A stretch of 64,000 nucleotides of DNA from contig NZ_JAJIWP010000001.1 in NCBI RefSeq assembly GCF_020880975.1, positions 806,001 through 870,000 of the forward strand. Reading direction: 5' to 3'. Below are positions 18,259 to 26,290 of this stretch, in pieces; position 1 is the stretch's first letter, and each line of letters begins with the position of its first letter. The notes beneath the pieces are model-generated. The model did not search any database. It was not told the DNA's origin and saw nothing but the letters and a program-made list of their open reading frames with translations. A program made the translations under genes and the position numbers. This stretch comes from Mucilaginibacter sp. UR6-1. GTDB taxonomy: Bacteria > Bacteroidota > Bacteroidia > Sphingobacteriales > Sphingobacteriaceae.

Positions 18259-18757
18259 ATAAACCCTCCATCTCCCTTGCTGATTCTTCTACTTTTTTGG
18301 CTAATTCCTGCTTGTAGGCTATCAGGTTATTGGTAACCGTTTCGTTTGCAATGCTGATAATTTGCGCGGCTAATATACCCGCGTTTTTTGCAGCGTTGAG
18401 TGCTACGGTAGCAACCGGTATACCGTTTGGCATTTGCAGGATTGACAGGATAGAATCCCAGCCATCAATAGAATTGCTTGATTTTACCGGGACACCAATT
18501 ACTGGCAAATGCGTTAATGAGGCTACCATACCCGGCAAATGCGCGGCACCGCCGGCACCGGCTATAATTACCTTTATACCACGACCGGCAGCTTCTTTAG
18601 CGTATTTGAACATACGGTCGGGCGTGCGGTGAGCTGATACAACGGTGATCTCGTACGCTACGCCTAATTCTTTAAGCACATCGACAGCATCCTGCATTAC
18701 GCCAAGATCTGATTTGCTGCCCATTATTATTCCGATTTGGGGGATATTTGGGTTCAT
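18257..18757 (-). CDS. purE: 5-(carboxyamino)imidazole ribonucleotide mutase
   Basis: A 166-residue class I PurE that moves the carboxylate of N5-CAIR to give CAIR in purine synthesis. Seen: GIIMGSKSDLGVMQDA at 8-23, VVSAHRTPDRMFKYA, VIIAGAGGAAHLPGMVAS and the PVIGVPVKS loop. It forms a unit with purK upstream, with a gene for an unknown exported protein between them. Confidence 0.97.
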   Translation of the reverse strand: MNPNIPQIGIIMGSKSDLGVMQDAVDVLKELGVAYEITVVSAHRTPDRMFKYAKEAAGRGIKVIIAGAGGAAHLPGMVASLTHLPVIGVPVKSSNSIDGWDSILSILQMPNGIPVATVALNAAKNAGILAAQIISIANETVTNNLIAYKQELAKKVEESAREMEGL

Positions 18758-18759
18758 AG

Positions 18760-19305
18760 TTAGTTAAATTGTGTTATTGTTCCTTGCTTTACTGTAAAAG
18801 ATTTTACAAAAGTATCTAATTGAGCTTTGTATTTATCTTTATCAGCAAAAGGTAACGACCCACTCACAATTAGTATTGTATTATTAAAATAAATCGCCCT
18901 TTGATATATATAGCGTATATTTTGCTCAACTGCAGAATCTTTGTAACAGAATTCTATGCCATGCAATCCCTGAATTACAATCTCTTTATTGTAAAGAAGT
19001 TCCTTCTTGTTTTTAGGATTGGCTGCTCCGGCAACAATACCGGTATATAAATCATGTAAACTAATTGAATCTTTAACTATAAGATCTTTCATTTTAAATG
19101 ATAATACCACAAATGCATTTGGCGCAACATCCGCCTTATACATTAAGCCCATTCCGTTTGGCAGGTTACTAACAACTGGTTGTTTAGGGAAGTCTATAGT
19201 GGCAATATCATCAAAATTTTGTTTGAAGGTGTTTTGGCTAAACGCCGTTGCAACGGTTAATGATAATAATAATAACGTTGCAATGATGGTTCTGATAAAC
19301 TTCAT
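18760..19305 (-). CDS. exported protein of unknown function inside the purK-purE unit
   Basis: A 181-residue protein with a clear signal peptide (FIRTIIATLLLLSLTVATAFS). The mature part has FDDIATIDFPKQPVVSNLPNG and NIRYIYQRAIYFNNTILIVSGSLPFADKDKY, a pattern that loosely resembles small exported stress-type domains (DUF1795/PsbP-like), but I cannot assign a family. It lies 4 bp after purK and 2 bp before purE on the same strand, so it is co-transcribed with them although a secreted protein has no obvious place in purine synthesis. Confidence 0.8.
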   Translation of the reverse strand: MKFIRTIIATLLLLSLTVATAFSQNTFKQNFDDIATIDFPKQPVVSNLPNGMGLMYKADVAPNAFVVLSFKMKDLIVKDSISLHDLYTGIVAGAANPKNKKELLYNKEIVIQGLHGIEFCYKDSAVEQNIRYIYQRAIYFNNTILIVSGSLPFADKDKYKAQLDTFVKSFTVKQGTITQFN

Positions 19306-19309
19306 ACAA

Positions 19310-20449
19310 TTATGAAATTACCTTCAAAGTCTTCTGCACATATCTTGCTTTTTCAATAGCCTGTTCTCTGTCTGCATCAACAATGGTTACGTGGCCCATT
19401 TTACGGAATGGTTTGGTTAAGGCTTTTCCATACAGGTGGATGTTTACTCCAGCGCATTTCAATACCTTTTCTATACCCTGGTAAACCGCCGGGCCTTCAT
19501 GGCCGGGTTCGCCCAGTACGTTTATCATTATCGCGTTATTAAGGCAGGCTGTATCGCCAAGTGGTTGGTTGAATATAGCACGCAGGTGCTGCTCAAATTG
19601 AGATACTGTATTACCTTCAATAGTTTGATGACCGCTGTTGTGCGGGCGCGGAGCCAGTTCATTAACCAGTATCTTTCCGCTCTTATCCAAAAACATCTCA
19701 ACGGCTAATAAACCAACTATCTTTAAATCATCTGCAATCTTTTTAGCTATCTGCTCTGCTTCCTGCTGTACCTCAAATGGCAGAGTAGAGGGGGCTATCA
19801 AAAATTCAACAAGGTTAGCTTGCGGGTTAAACTCCATCTCCACCATCGGGAAGGTTTTGATCTCACCGCTTTCATTCCGGGCAACTATTACAGCTATCTC
19901 TTTTTCAAAGTCAACCCAGCGCTCAACCAAGCTTGGCTCGGTAAAGGCACCTGTAAGGTCATCTTCACTAACCACTTTATACACACCTTTACCATCATAA
20001 CCATCCTTACGCAGTTTTTGAATGTATGGGAATGGTATAATGCTATTCTTTAATTGCTCAGGTGATGAAATGATCTGAAATTCAGCGGTTGGTATATCAT
20101 TCTCCTTAAAAAACTGCTTTTGCAGGCCTTTATCCTGTATCAGCCTGATCACGCGTGACTGTGGATAAACCAGCACACCTTCGCGCTCCAGTTGTTCCAA
20201 AGCGTCAACATTCACCTTTTCAATTTCGATGGTGAGCAGGTCAACCTTTTTACCAAAATTGTAAACAGTAGCGTAATCACTAAGCGAGCCTACTGTAAAT
20301 TCTTCACACAGTTTGCGGCATGGAGCTTCCCGGTCAGGGTCGAGCACCTTGACTGTAACATTGTAATTTATAGCCTGTTGTATCAGCATGCGCCCAAGCT
20401 GGCCGCCGCCCAGTATTCCTAATTTTAAATCGCCGTAAAATGCTTTCAT
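19310..20449 (-). CDS. purK: 5-(carboxyamino)imidazole ribonucleotide synthase
   Basis: A 379-residue ATP-grasp enzyme making N5-CAIR from AIR, bicarbonate and ATP. Seen: KLGILGGGQLGRMLIQQA near the N-terminus, IQKLRKDGYDGKGVYKV (ATP-grasp loop) and LVNELAPRPHNSGHQTIEG. I chose ATG 20449 (MKAFYGDLKLGILGGG) over an in-frame TTG four codons upstream. It begins the purK-X-purE unit and is divergent from the isocitrate dehydrogenase gene. Confidence 0.96.
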   Translation of the reverse strand: MKAFYGDLKLGILGGGQLGRMLIQQAINYNVTVKVLDPDREAPCRKLCEEFTVGSLSDYATVYNFGKKVDLLTIEIEKVNVDALEQLEREGVLVYPQSRVIRLIQDKGLQKQFFKENDIPTAEFQIISSPEQLKNSIIPFPYIQKLRKDGYDGKGVYKVVSEDDLTGAFTEPSLVERWVDFEKEIAVIVARNESGEIKTFPMVEMEFNPQANLVEFLIAPSTLPFEVQQEAEQIAKKIADDLKIVGLLAVEMFLDKSGKILVNELAPRPHNSGHQTIEGNTVSQFEQHLRAIFNQPLGDTACLNNAIMINVLGEPGHEGPAVYQGIEKVLKCAGVNIHLYGKALTKPFRKMGHVTIVDADREQAIEKARYVQKTLKVIS

Positions 20450-20655
20450 TGTTATCTGCAAATAAACGCATTTTAGTTAAGGTGTAAAAGCCCTTATTAA
20501 CGTTCAAAATATAACTGCGCCTATAAGTTTTTTGCCAAATAATTATTTAGCGAATATTAACTATTGGATGCAAAGTATGATACAATCTTAACATAAACAG
20601 CCCAAACCTTATACTAATTTGACTGTTCAGGGTTAAAACAAAGCTCTAAAAGCGC

Positions 20656-20663
20656 TATATTTG
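20656..20663 (+). promoter_or_regulatory. candidate -7 element of icd
   Basis: TATATTTG fits TAnnTTTG exactly and lies 44 bp before the start codon. No good -33 TTTG at the right spacing. Confidence 0.4.
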
Positions 20664-20707
20664 CAGCGTTTTTGAAATAAGTTGTTTGAACATTTAAATA
20701 GTACTCG

Positions 20708-22165
20708 ATGAATACAAAAATAGCAGTAGCCAATGGCGATGGTATAGGTCCGGAAATAATGGACGCCGTATTAAAAATTTTTAGCGCGGCAAACGTAAAT
20801 TTAGAATATGAGTTTGTTGAAATGGGCAAATCGTATTTTGATGCAGGACACTCAACCGGCATGACCGAGCAGGCGAAAGCTACAATTGAAAATTTGGGTA
20901 TATTATTTAAAGGCCCGATGGAAACCCCAAAAGGCAAGGGTGTTAAAAGTATAAATGTTACCGCCCGTAAGGTTTGGAACACTTACGCTAACCAACGCGA
21001 TTTCCGTACGCTTAACGGTGTTGATACTGTGTTCTCAAAAGCAGGGATGAATATAAATATCACTATCATCCGCGAAAATATTGAGGATACTTACGGCGGC
21101 ATTGAGCACATGCTTACCAATGATGTTGCCGTAGGCCGTCGTATTATAACACGCCCGGGTTCGGCACAGGTTATTCGTTACGCCTTTGAAATGGCTAAAC
21201 GTAAAGGCCTTAAAAAACTGGCATGCGGCCACAAAGCCAACATCATGAAGCTTACTGATGGTATCTTCCTTGAAACTTTTTATCAGATAGCGAAGGAATA
21301 TCCCGAGATAGAAGTGTCGGACATTATTGTTGATGACCTTTGTATGAAATTGGTATCTCGTCCGGAAATATTTGAATCAATTGTACTTACCAACCTGCAG
21401 GGCGATATCGTGTCTGACCTTTGTGCCGGTTTGGTAGGTGGTTTAGGTTTTGCCCCGTCAGCCAATATTGGTGATAATATCTCCATTTTTGAGGCTGTAC
21501 ACGGTACCGCGCCTGATATTGCCGGTCGTGGTATTGCTAACCCAACTGCGTTATTGCTTTCAGGCATATCAATGCTGCGTTTCCTGGGTTTAACTGAACA
21601 TGCCGCCACTATTGAAAATTCATTGCTTTACACGCTTGAGCAAGGTGTACATACCGGCGATTTTGGTGATCGCTCAACCCAATCAGTAAATACTCAAGGT
21701 TTTGCTGATGCTATTATAGCTAATTTAGGCCAGGTACCTGCAAATGGCAGCGTAGTTGCGCAACCAAACTTTGAAACCCGCAAACCGGTTACAAGGCCTG
21801 CACAAAACAAGATAACTGATACAGCACCAAACATTACCAAAGAGATACAAGGTGTAGATATATTTGTTGAAACCGCCTTACAGCCCGCTGAAATAGCCGA
21901 GATAGCAAAAACAAAACTGAATGATAAGTTTAAACTGGTGATGATATCAAACCGTGGTACACAGGTTTGGCCAACCGGTTCGATATTTACTGAGCTGGTT
22001 AACCAATCACGCATTCGTTACGAAAAAACTGATGGTACAACCTTAACGCCGCGCGATGTATTCGCCATAGCGGCTGAACTATCTGACAGCATTAAAGTTT
22101 GCTCAACCGAAATGCTAAGCGTTTTTGACGGCAAACCAGGTTACTCATTAGCACAAGGACAGTAA
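20708..22165 (+). CDS. isocitrate dehydrogenase (Thermus-type, with C-terminal extension)
   Basis: A 485-residue decarboxylating dehydrogenase of the citric acid cycle. Seen: IAVANGDGIGPEIM at the N-terminus, ITIIRENIEDTYGGIEH (substrate/phosphorylation-loop region), GHKANIMKLTDG, VDDLCMKLVSRPE and FEAVHGTAPDIAGRGIANPT. About 130 residues follow the catalytic core (from about residue 350), an extension known from Thermus-like and Bacteroidota enzymes; its role is unclear to me. NADP use is likely from the family but not read from residues. A strong terminator follows. Confidence 0.92.
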   Translation: MNTKIAVANGDGIGPEIMDAVLKIFSAANVNLEYEFVEMGKSYFDAGHSTGMTEQAKATIENLGILFKGPMETPKGKGVKSINVTARKVWNTYANQRDFRTLNGVDTVFSKAGMNINITIIRENIEDTYGGIEHMLTNDVAVGRRIITRPGSAQVIRYAFEMAKRKGLKKLACGHKANIMKLTDGIFLETFYQIAKEYPEIEVSDIIVDDLCMKLVSRPEIFESIVLTNLQGDIVSDLCAGLVGGLGFAPSANIGDNISIFEAVHGTAPDIAGRGIANPTALLLSGISMLRFLGLTEHAATIENSLLYTLEQGVHTGDFGDRSTQSVNTQGFADAIIANLGQVPANGSVVAQPNFETRKPVTRPAQNKITDTAPNITKEIQGVDIFVETALQPAEIAEIAKTKLNDKFKLVMISNRGTQVWPTGSIFTELVNQSRIRYEKTDGTTLTPRDVFAIAAELSDSIKVCSTEMLSVFDGKPGYSLAQGQ

Positions 22166-22183
22166 TTAAATATTTATATGTAT

Positions 22184-22212
22184 AAATGCCGGCTAACAAC
22201 CGGCATTTTTTG
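22184..22212 (+). terminator. intrinsic terminator of icd
   Basis: AAATGCCGG (22184-22192) pairs with CCGGCATTT (22200-22208), 7-nt loop, followed by T-rich sequence. Confidence 0.85.
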
Positions 22213-22315
22213 TTTAAGTACTAATTCAGTTTTATTACTTTTAAAAACTCGTATCAGCATTTACTATAAAATATAATTGCAGATGATACGTAAGCTATAT
22301 ACAGATAATATACAT

Positions 22316-23458
22316 ATGAAATTCGCAACCAAAGCAATACACGCAGGGCAGGAGCCCGACCCAACAACCGGCGCTATCATGACGCCTATATACCAAACGT
22401 CAACCTACTGGCAGGCATCTCCGGGTGATAATAAAGGTTTTGAATACTCACGTGGAACAAACCCCACACGCAAGGCGCTGGAAGATTGTTTAGCAGCTTT
22501 GGAAAATGCAAAATATGGCCTTGCCTTTTCAAGCGGTATGGGCGCGACAGATGCGGTAATGAAGTTGTTGCAACCTGGTGATGAGGTGATTACAGGTGAT
22601 GATTTATACGGTGGTTCATATCGCATCTTTACCAAGATATTTGCCAACTATGGTATTAAGTTTCATTTTATCAGTTTTGCTGACCCTGAAAACATCCGCA
22701 ATTATATCAATGATAATACCAAGCTGATATGGGTTGAAACACCAACCAACCCCACTATGCAGATTGTAGATATTGAAGCGGTTGGAAAAATAGCTAAAGA
22801 GAAAAAAGTGAAGCTGGTGGTTGATAACACCTTTGCTTCGCCATACCTGCAAAACCCGATTGACCTGGGGGCTGATATTGTAATGCATTCGGTAACCAAA
22901 TACATAGGCGGCCACTCGGATGTGGTGATGGGCGCGCTCATGCTGAATGATGACGAATTGTACAAAAAGCTTTGGTTTATATACAACGCCTGTGGTGCCA
23001 CACCCGGCCCAATGGATAGCTTTTTGGTATTGCGCGGTATAAAAACCTTACATCTGCGTATGAAAGCGCATTGCGAAAACGGCCGTAAAGTAGCTGAGTT
23101 TTTAAAGGATCACCCTAAAGTGGGTAAAATATACTGGCCGGGTTTTGAGGATGCGCCCGGGCATGAGGTTGCTAAAAAGCAGATGCGCGATTTTGGTGGC
23201 ATGATCTCTATCACCATTAAAGATGCTACGTTAGAAGATACCTTTAAAATAGCCTCATCATTTAAAGTGTTTTCTCTTGCCGAATCATTAGGTGGGGTTG
23301 AATCATTAATTAATCACCCGGCTACCATGACGCATGGCTCCATACCAAAAGAAGTACGTGAAAAGGTTGGTGTGGTTGATAGCCTGCTGCGCCTGAGCGT
23401 AGGGGTGGAGGATATTGATGATCTGCTTGAAGATTTGAAGCAGGCGTTGAACTCCTAA
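22316..23458 (+). CDS. cystathionine gamma-synthase-type PLP enzyme
   Basis: A 380-residue Cys/Met-metabolism PLP enzyme. Seen: TKAIHAGQEPDPTTGA at the N-terminus, YSRGTNPTRKALE, SSGMGATDAVMKLL, the PLP-lysine site HSVTKYIGGHSDVVMG, and SLGGVESLINHPATMTH near the C-terminus. The last block is shared by cystathionine gamma-synthase and gamma-lyase, so it may make cystathionine from an acylated homoserine and Cys, or break it down. ATG 22316 was chosen from the conserved KFATKAIHAGQ; 13 further codons upstream look non-conserved. It is one of three such paralogues in the window and has no visible riboswitch of its own. Confidence 0.88.
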   Translation: MKFATKAIHAGQEPDPTTGAIMTPIYQTSTYWQASPGDNKGFEYSRGTNPTRKALEDCLAALENAKYGLAFSSGMGATDAVMKLLQPGDEVITGDDLYGGSYRIFTKIFANYGIKFHFISFADPENIRNYINDNTKLIWVETPTNPTMQIVDIEAVGKIAKEKKVKLVVDNTFASPYLQNPIDLGADIVMHSVTKYIGGHSDVVMGALMLNDDELYKKLWFIYNACGATPGPMDSFLVLRGIKTLHLRMKAHCENGRKVAEFLKDHPKVGKIYWPGFEDAPGHEVAKKQMRDFGGMISITIKDATLEDTFKIASSFKVFSLAESLGGVESLINHPATMTHGSIPKEVREKVGVVDSLLRLSVGVEDIDDLLEDLKQALNS

Positions 23459-23483
23459 CTCCTAAACGGGAACTTAAAAATTT

Positions 23484-24287
23484 ATGATCAAAAGTAAATT
23501 TCAAGAACTGCCCCTTCAGGGCGAAGGGGGGCTAAAAATATTCCTCGATGCTAAGGTAGCTCAATACAATCGTCCTGAATTTATTACAGCCGACCCGGTG
23601 AGCATACCGCATATGTTCAGTAAAAATCAGGATATTGAGATCATGGGTTTTTGGGCGGCAACCCTGGCCTGGGGCCAGCGGGTAACCATCATCAAAAAGT
23701 GTAAGGAACTGATTAGCCTGATGGATGGCGCACCGTATGACTTTATTATCAACCATGAAGAGCCCGATCTTAAAAAGTTGCTTAGCTTTAAGCATCGTAC
23801 GTTTAATGATGTAGATACGCTGTACTTTATCGCTTTTTTCAGACAGCATTACGAGCGATTTGATTCATTAGAGGATGCTTTTGTTCCGGCCAATTCAACC
23901 GGTTGGGATGCCGAAAGGGCCTTGAATTATTTCAGATCATACTTTTTTTCACTGCCCGACTATCCACATCGTACTAAAAAGCATGTTTCATCACCTTCTC
24001 AAAAATCAACCTGTAAACGGCTGAACATGTTTTTACGCTGGATGGTACGCAAAGATGATTGTGGTGTTGATTTTGGTATATGGAACCGCGTTAAACCCGC
24101 CGACCTGGTATGCCCCTGCGATCTGCATGTTGATCGTGTTGCGCGCAAGCTGTTGCTTATTAGCAGAAAACAAACCGATTGGCAAACTACTGTTGAATTA
24201 ACAAAAAACCTTAAAGCACTTGACCCTGCCGATCCGGTAAAGTATGATTTTGCACTTTTTGGTTTAGGGATTGAAGAGAAATTTTAA
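23484..24287 (+). CDS. TIGR02757 family protein
   Basis: A 267-residue cytoplasmic protein of the Bacteroidota-typical TIGR02757 family. Seen: YNRPEFITADPVSIPHMFSK near the N-terminus, DIEIMGFWAATLAWGQR, FKHRTFNDVDTLYFIAF, LNMFLRWMVRKDD and the C-terminal PCDLHVDRVARKLLLISRK. It resembles helix-hairpin-helix DNA repair folds, but no activity is known to me. Oddity: between MIKSKFQE and LKIFLDAKV lies LPLQGEGG, encoded by a GC-rich palindrome. This looks like an 8-residue in-frame insertion. It follows the cystathionine gamma-synthase gene by 25 bp. Confidence 0.88.
   Translation: MIKSKFQELPLQGEGGLKIFLDAKVAQYNRPEFITADPVSIPHMFSKNQDIEIMGFWAATLAWGQRVTIIKKCKELISLMDGAPYDFIINHEEPDLKKLLSFKHRTFNDVDTLYFIAFFRQHYERFDSLEDAFVPANSTGWDAERALNYFRSYFFSLPDYPHRTKKHVSSPSQKSTCKRLNMFLRWMVRKDDCGVDFGIWNRVKPADLVCPCDLHVDRVARKLLLISRKQTDWQTTVELTKNLKALDPADPVKYDFALFGLGIEEKF
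23511..23529. repeat. GC-rich palindrome inside the TIGR02757 coding sequence
   Basis: CCCCTTC (23511-23517), loop AGGGC, GAAGGGG (23523-23529): a perfect 7-bp hairpin in an otherwise AT-rich 5' end. It encodes LPLQGEGG together with flanking bases. It looks like a small palindromic repeat inserted in frame. Confidence 0.6.
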
Positions 24288-24434
24288 TTAACCTTTATTA
24301 ACATTCTAACCCTTTGAGTAATTGGTTAATAGCGCCTTAAAACGCTGATGTTAATAATTTATTGTATTAACCTATTGTAAATATTATATCTAATAGGCAT
24401 ATTTACAGCGTAATCCAATCGCAAACCTAATAAT

Positions 24435-24463
24435 AAAGGCACATTTTCATGTGTCTTTTATTT
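24435..24463 (+). terminator. candidate terminator downstream of the TIGR02757 gene
   Basis: AAAGGCACAT (24435-24444) pairs with ATGTGTCTTT (24449-24458; one G-U pair), 4-nt loop, followed by TATTTT. It lies 148 bp after the stop; the AT-rich stretch between holds no recognisable gene. Confidence 0.6.
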
Positions 24464-24510
24464 TCAATATTAGCTAAATCGTTCTAAAGCATAAAAAGAG
24501 CATATAATAA

Positions 24511-24538
24511 AAATGCCCGTATGTTACGGGCATTTTTT
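24511..24538. terminator. bidirectional terminator
   Basis: AAATGCCCGT (24511-24520) and ACGGGCATTT (24526-24535), 5-nt loop, T-tract on the plus strand and an A-tract opposite. It ends the minus-strand 72-residue gene and can serve plus-strand transcripts. Confidence 0.85.
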
Positions 24539-24561
24539 AGGTGTATTACTGAAATAAATTT

Positions 24562-24780
24562 TTATTCCCAGCCTGTACCTTTTTTGGCTGCACCATTCTT
24601 AATGTGCTCTTCAGCCTTAGCCTTACCAAGTATAGCAGCAAGTTTGTTGCCGTCTTTATCTTTACCTGTCGCAATATAACGACCAGCTTTTACGTCGATT
24701 ACCGGATCAATGATAGGAACGTTTTTGGTTTTGGTTTTTACTGAATAGGCTGTGATTGCGCCTTCGCTTTTTGTTGCCAT
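24562..24780 (-). CDS. small conserved-looking protein of unknown function
   Basis: A 72-residue basic soluble protein (about 15 Lys) with no signal peptide. VPIIDPVIDVKAGRYIATGKD and KLAAILGKAKAEEHIKNGAA are its most structured-looking parts. It carries a good terminator downstream and a TATGTTTG promoter box upstream, which makes it a real, separately expressed gene. I do not recognise the family. The Lys/Ala/Gly-rich C-terminus ends KKGTGWE. Confidence 0.75.
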   Translation of the reverse strand: MATKSEGAITAYSVKTKTKNVPIIDPVIDVKAGRYIATGKDKDGNKLAAILGKAKAEEHIKNGAAKKGTGWE

Positions 24781-24839
24781 AACTAGATTTTAAATTGTTT
24801 TACTAAGTAAATGTCTATACTGACGTTATTTGTTAAAAG

Positions 24840-24847
24840 CAAACATA
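24840..24847 (-). promoter_or_regulatory. candidate -7 element of the 72-residue protein gene
   Basis: On the minus strand TATGTTTG fits TAnnTTTG; the start codon lies 59 bp downstream. TTTTG words upstream are at 11-15 bp, a little close for -33. Confidence 0.4.
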
Positions 24848-24981
24848 AACCTTTGTATCAAACAAAAGAATAGTTGAACACATTTTTGTCATGTTTTTTA
24901 TGCACAAAATGAGGTTTTTCACATTTTTTCACTACTCTAAAACTTATTTGACTGTATGGTTGTTATGTTCGATCTTACCAA

Positions 24982-25019
24982 AAAGCGATACCTGTTTTTA
25001 GCAAGTATCGCTTTTTTAT
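24982..25019. terminator. bidirectional terminator
   Basis: AAAAGCGATAC (24982-24992) pairs perfectly with GTATCGCTTTT (25006-25016) around a 13-nt loop, with T-runs on both strands. It lies downstream of the minus-strand Pro/Thr-rich gene. Confidence 0.8.
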
Positions 25020-25043
25020 TTTTATAACATTAGTGTGTGACTA

Positions 25044-25559
25044 TTATTTTTGAGGTGACGTACCTACACCTGTTGGACTGGTTGTTGGCGACATGCCACC
25101 TGTACCTGTTGGCGATGTGGTTGGCGATGTCGGGCTTGTTGTTGGAGGCGTAGTCGGACTTGTGGTCGGACTGGTAGTTGGTGCCGTTGGACTTGTTGAC
25201 GGTGGCGTAGTAGGGCTCGTCGGATTGTTTGGCACCGGTGTAGGGCTTGTTGATGGTATTGTATTTGGCGTAGTTGTTGGCGCCGTCGGGTTAGCCGGGT
25301 TCACAGGATTAGTTGATGGGCTTGTTGAACTTGGATTAGCCGGGTTTACAGGCGTGGTTCCTGGTGTGGTAGAATTAGGCTGAACCTGTTTGTCAGACCC
25401 TTTCTTTTTTGCCGGAACTGTATCCTGCTGCGCTCCATTTATCTGGTAAAATGCTACAGGTGTACGGTTGATATTGTTGTTCTGATCTGTCGTAACTTTT
25501 GCATAGCCAAACGCACATGTGGCGCTTACTGCTAATGCTATTAAACTTACTCTTTTCAT
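25044..25559 (-). CDS. exported Pro/Thr/Ser-rich repeat protein
   Basis: A 171-residue protein with a signal peptide (RVSLIALAVSATCAFGYA). From about residue 55 onward it is low complexity, dominated by SPTTSPTTPP-like triplets with NPANPSSTS variants. Such segments act as extended, surface-exposed stalks or glycosylation regions in other proteins; there is no catalytic domain. At DNA level the repeat unit is degenerate, so the run is not an exact microsatellite. Promoter and terminator context support expression. Function unknown. Confidence 0.75.
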   Translation of the reverse strand: MKRVSLIALAVSATCAFGYAKVTTDQNNNINRTPVAFYQINGAQQDTVPAKKKGSDKQVQPNSTTPGTTPVNPANPSSTSPSTNPVNPANPTAPTTTPNTIPSTSPTPVPNNPTSPTTPPSTSPTAPTTSPTTSPTTPPTTSPTSPTTSPTGTGGMSPTTSPTGVGTSPQK

Positions 25560-25703
25560 AATATTATTTCTTTTAAATTATTTGTATTAACCAAAGCTAT
25601 AATTGTGCCAAAATATTTCTTGTGTCAAAAGTTTAATTGTTGCTGATATGTGAACAATTTTAAATTTTGGCTGTATGAGTAGAATATTATAAGCACCATT
25701 AGC

Positions 25704-26186
25704 ATGAATATTAAAACATTAAACATTTTAGGTATAGCGGCTATATTTGCCGCCTGTAACTCAAACCCGAATACCAAGACAGCCGACAGCATTGCCGCCG
25801 ATAGTGCTGCAAGCGATACATCAGCACAAACCGCCGCTGCGCCGGGCCACGTATGTTTTTTACGTACTGAGGGTACTCAGAACCAGGATAGCACAAAAAT
25901 TCATCTGATGATAGCAGGCGATAAAGTTACCGGTGATATGCAATGGTTACCTAAAGAAAAGGATGCCCGTAAAGGTACATTAGAAGGCACACAGGATGGC
26001 AATACCATTAAAGCCATATGGACCTTTAACCAAGAAGGTACAAAAGACACCATGGCTGTTGAGTTTAATTTTCCGGGTGATAAGCTAACGCAAAAACCTT
26101 ATAAAGTGAACGCTAAGGATGGCCGCCAGCAAACGGATACCAAAGCGGGTTATACTGTAGTGTATGAAAAAGTAGATTGTGATTAA
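25704..26186 (+). CDS. lipoprotein of unknown function
   Basis: A 160-residue protein with a lipobox ending at Cys18 (IAAIFAACNS), followed by a Ser/Asp/Ala-rich linker (TADSIAADSAASDTSAQ) typical of lipoproteins. The rest reads as a small beta-rich domain: HLMIAGDKVTGDMQWLPKEKD, GTLEGTQDGNTIKAIWTF. One Cys pair (in HVCFL and VDCD) could form a disulphide. I know similar small lipoproteins in this phylum but no named function. Confidence 0.8.
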   Translation: MNIKTLNILGIAAIFAACNSNPNTKTADSIAADSAASDTSAQTAAAPGHVCFLRTEGTQNQDSTKIHLMIAGDKVTGDMQWLPKEKDARKGTLEGTQDGNTIKAIWTFNQEGTKDTMAVEFNFPGDKLTQKPYKVNAKDGRQQTDTKAGYTVVYEKVDCD

Positions 26187-26290
26187 TTTGCCATAGCACA
26201 GCAAACATGTTTTACATTAAGCTAACAGTGTTTTGGCCGTACTTGGTTTAATTTGCCTTGCCTGATAAAGGGCACTTAAACATTTACACC

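Noticed and set aside
25090-25380. Regular short repeats resembling a CRISPR array
   Set aside because: Repeat units are 9-15 bp, degenerate and in frame with a signal-peptide protein; there are no unique spacers or cas genes.
25093-25383. A 96-codon plus-strand frame rich in Gly and Val
   Set aside because: It is the antisense shadow of the Pro/Thr/Ser repeats at 25044-25559.
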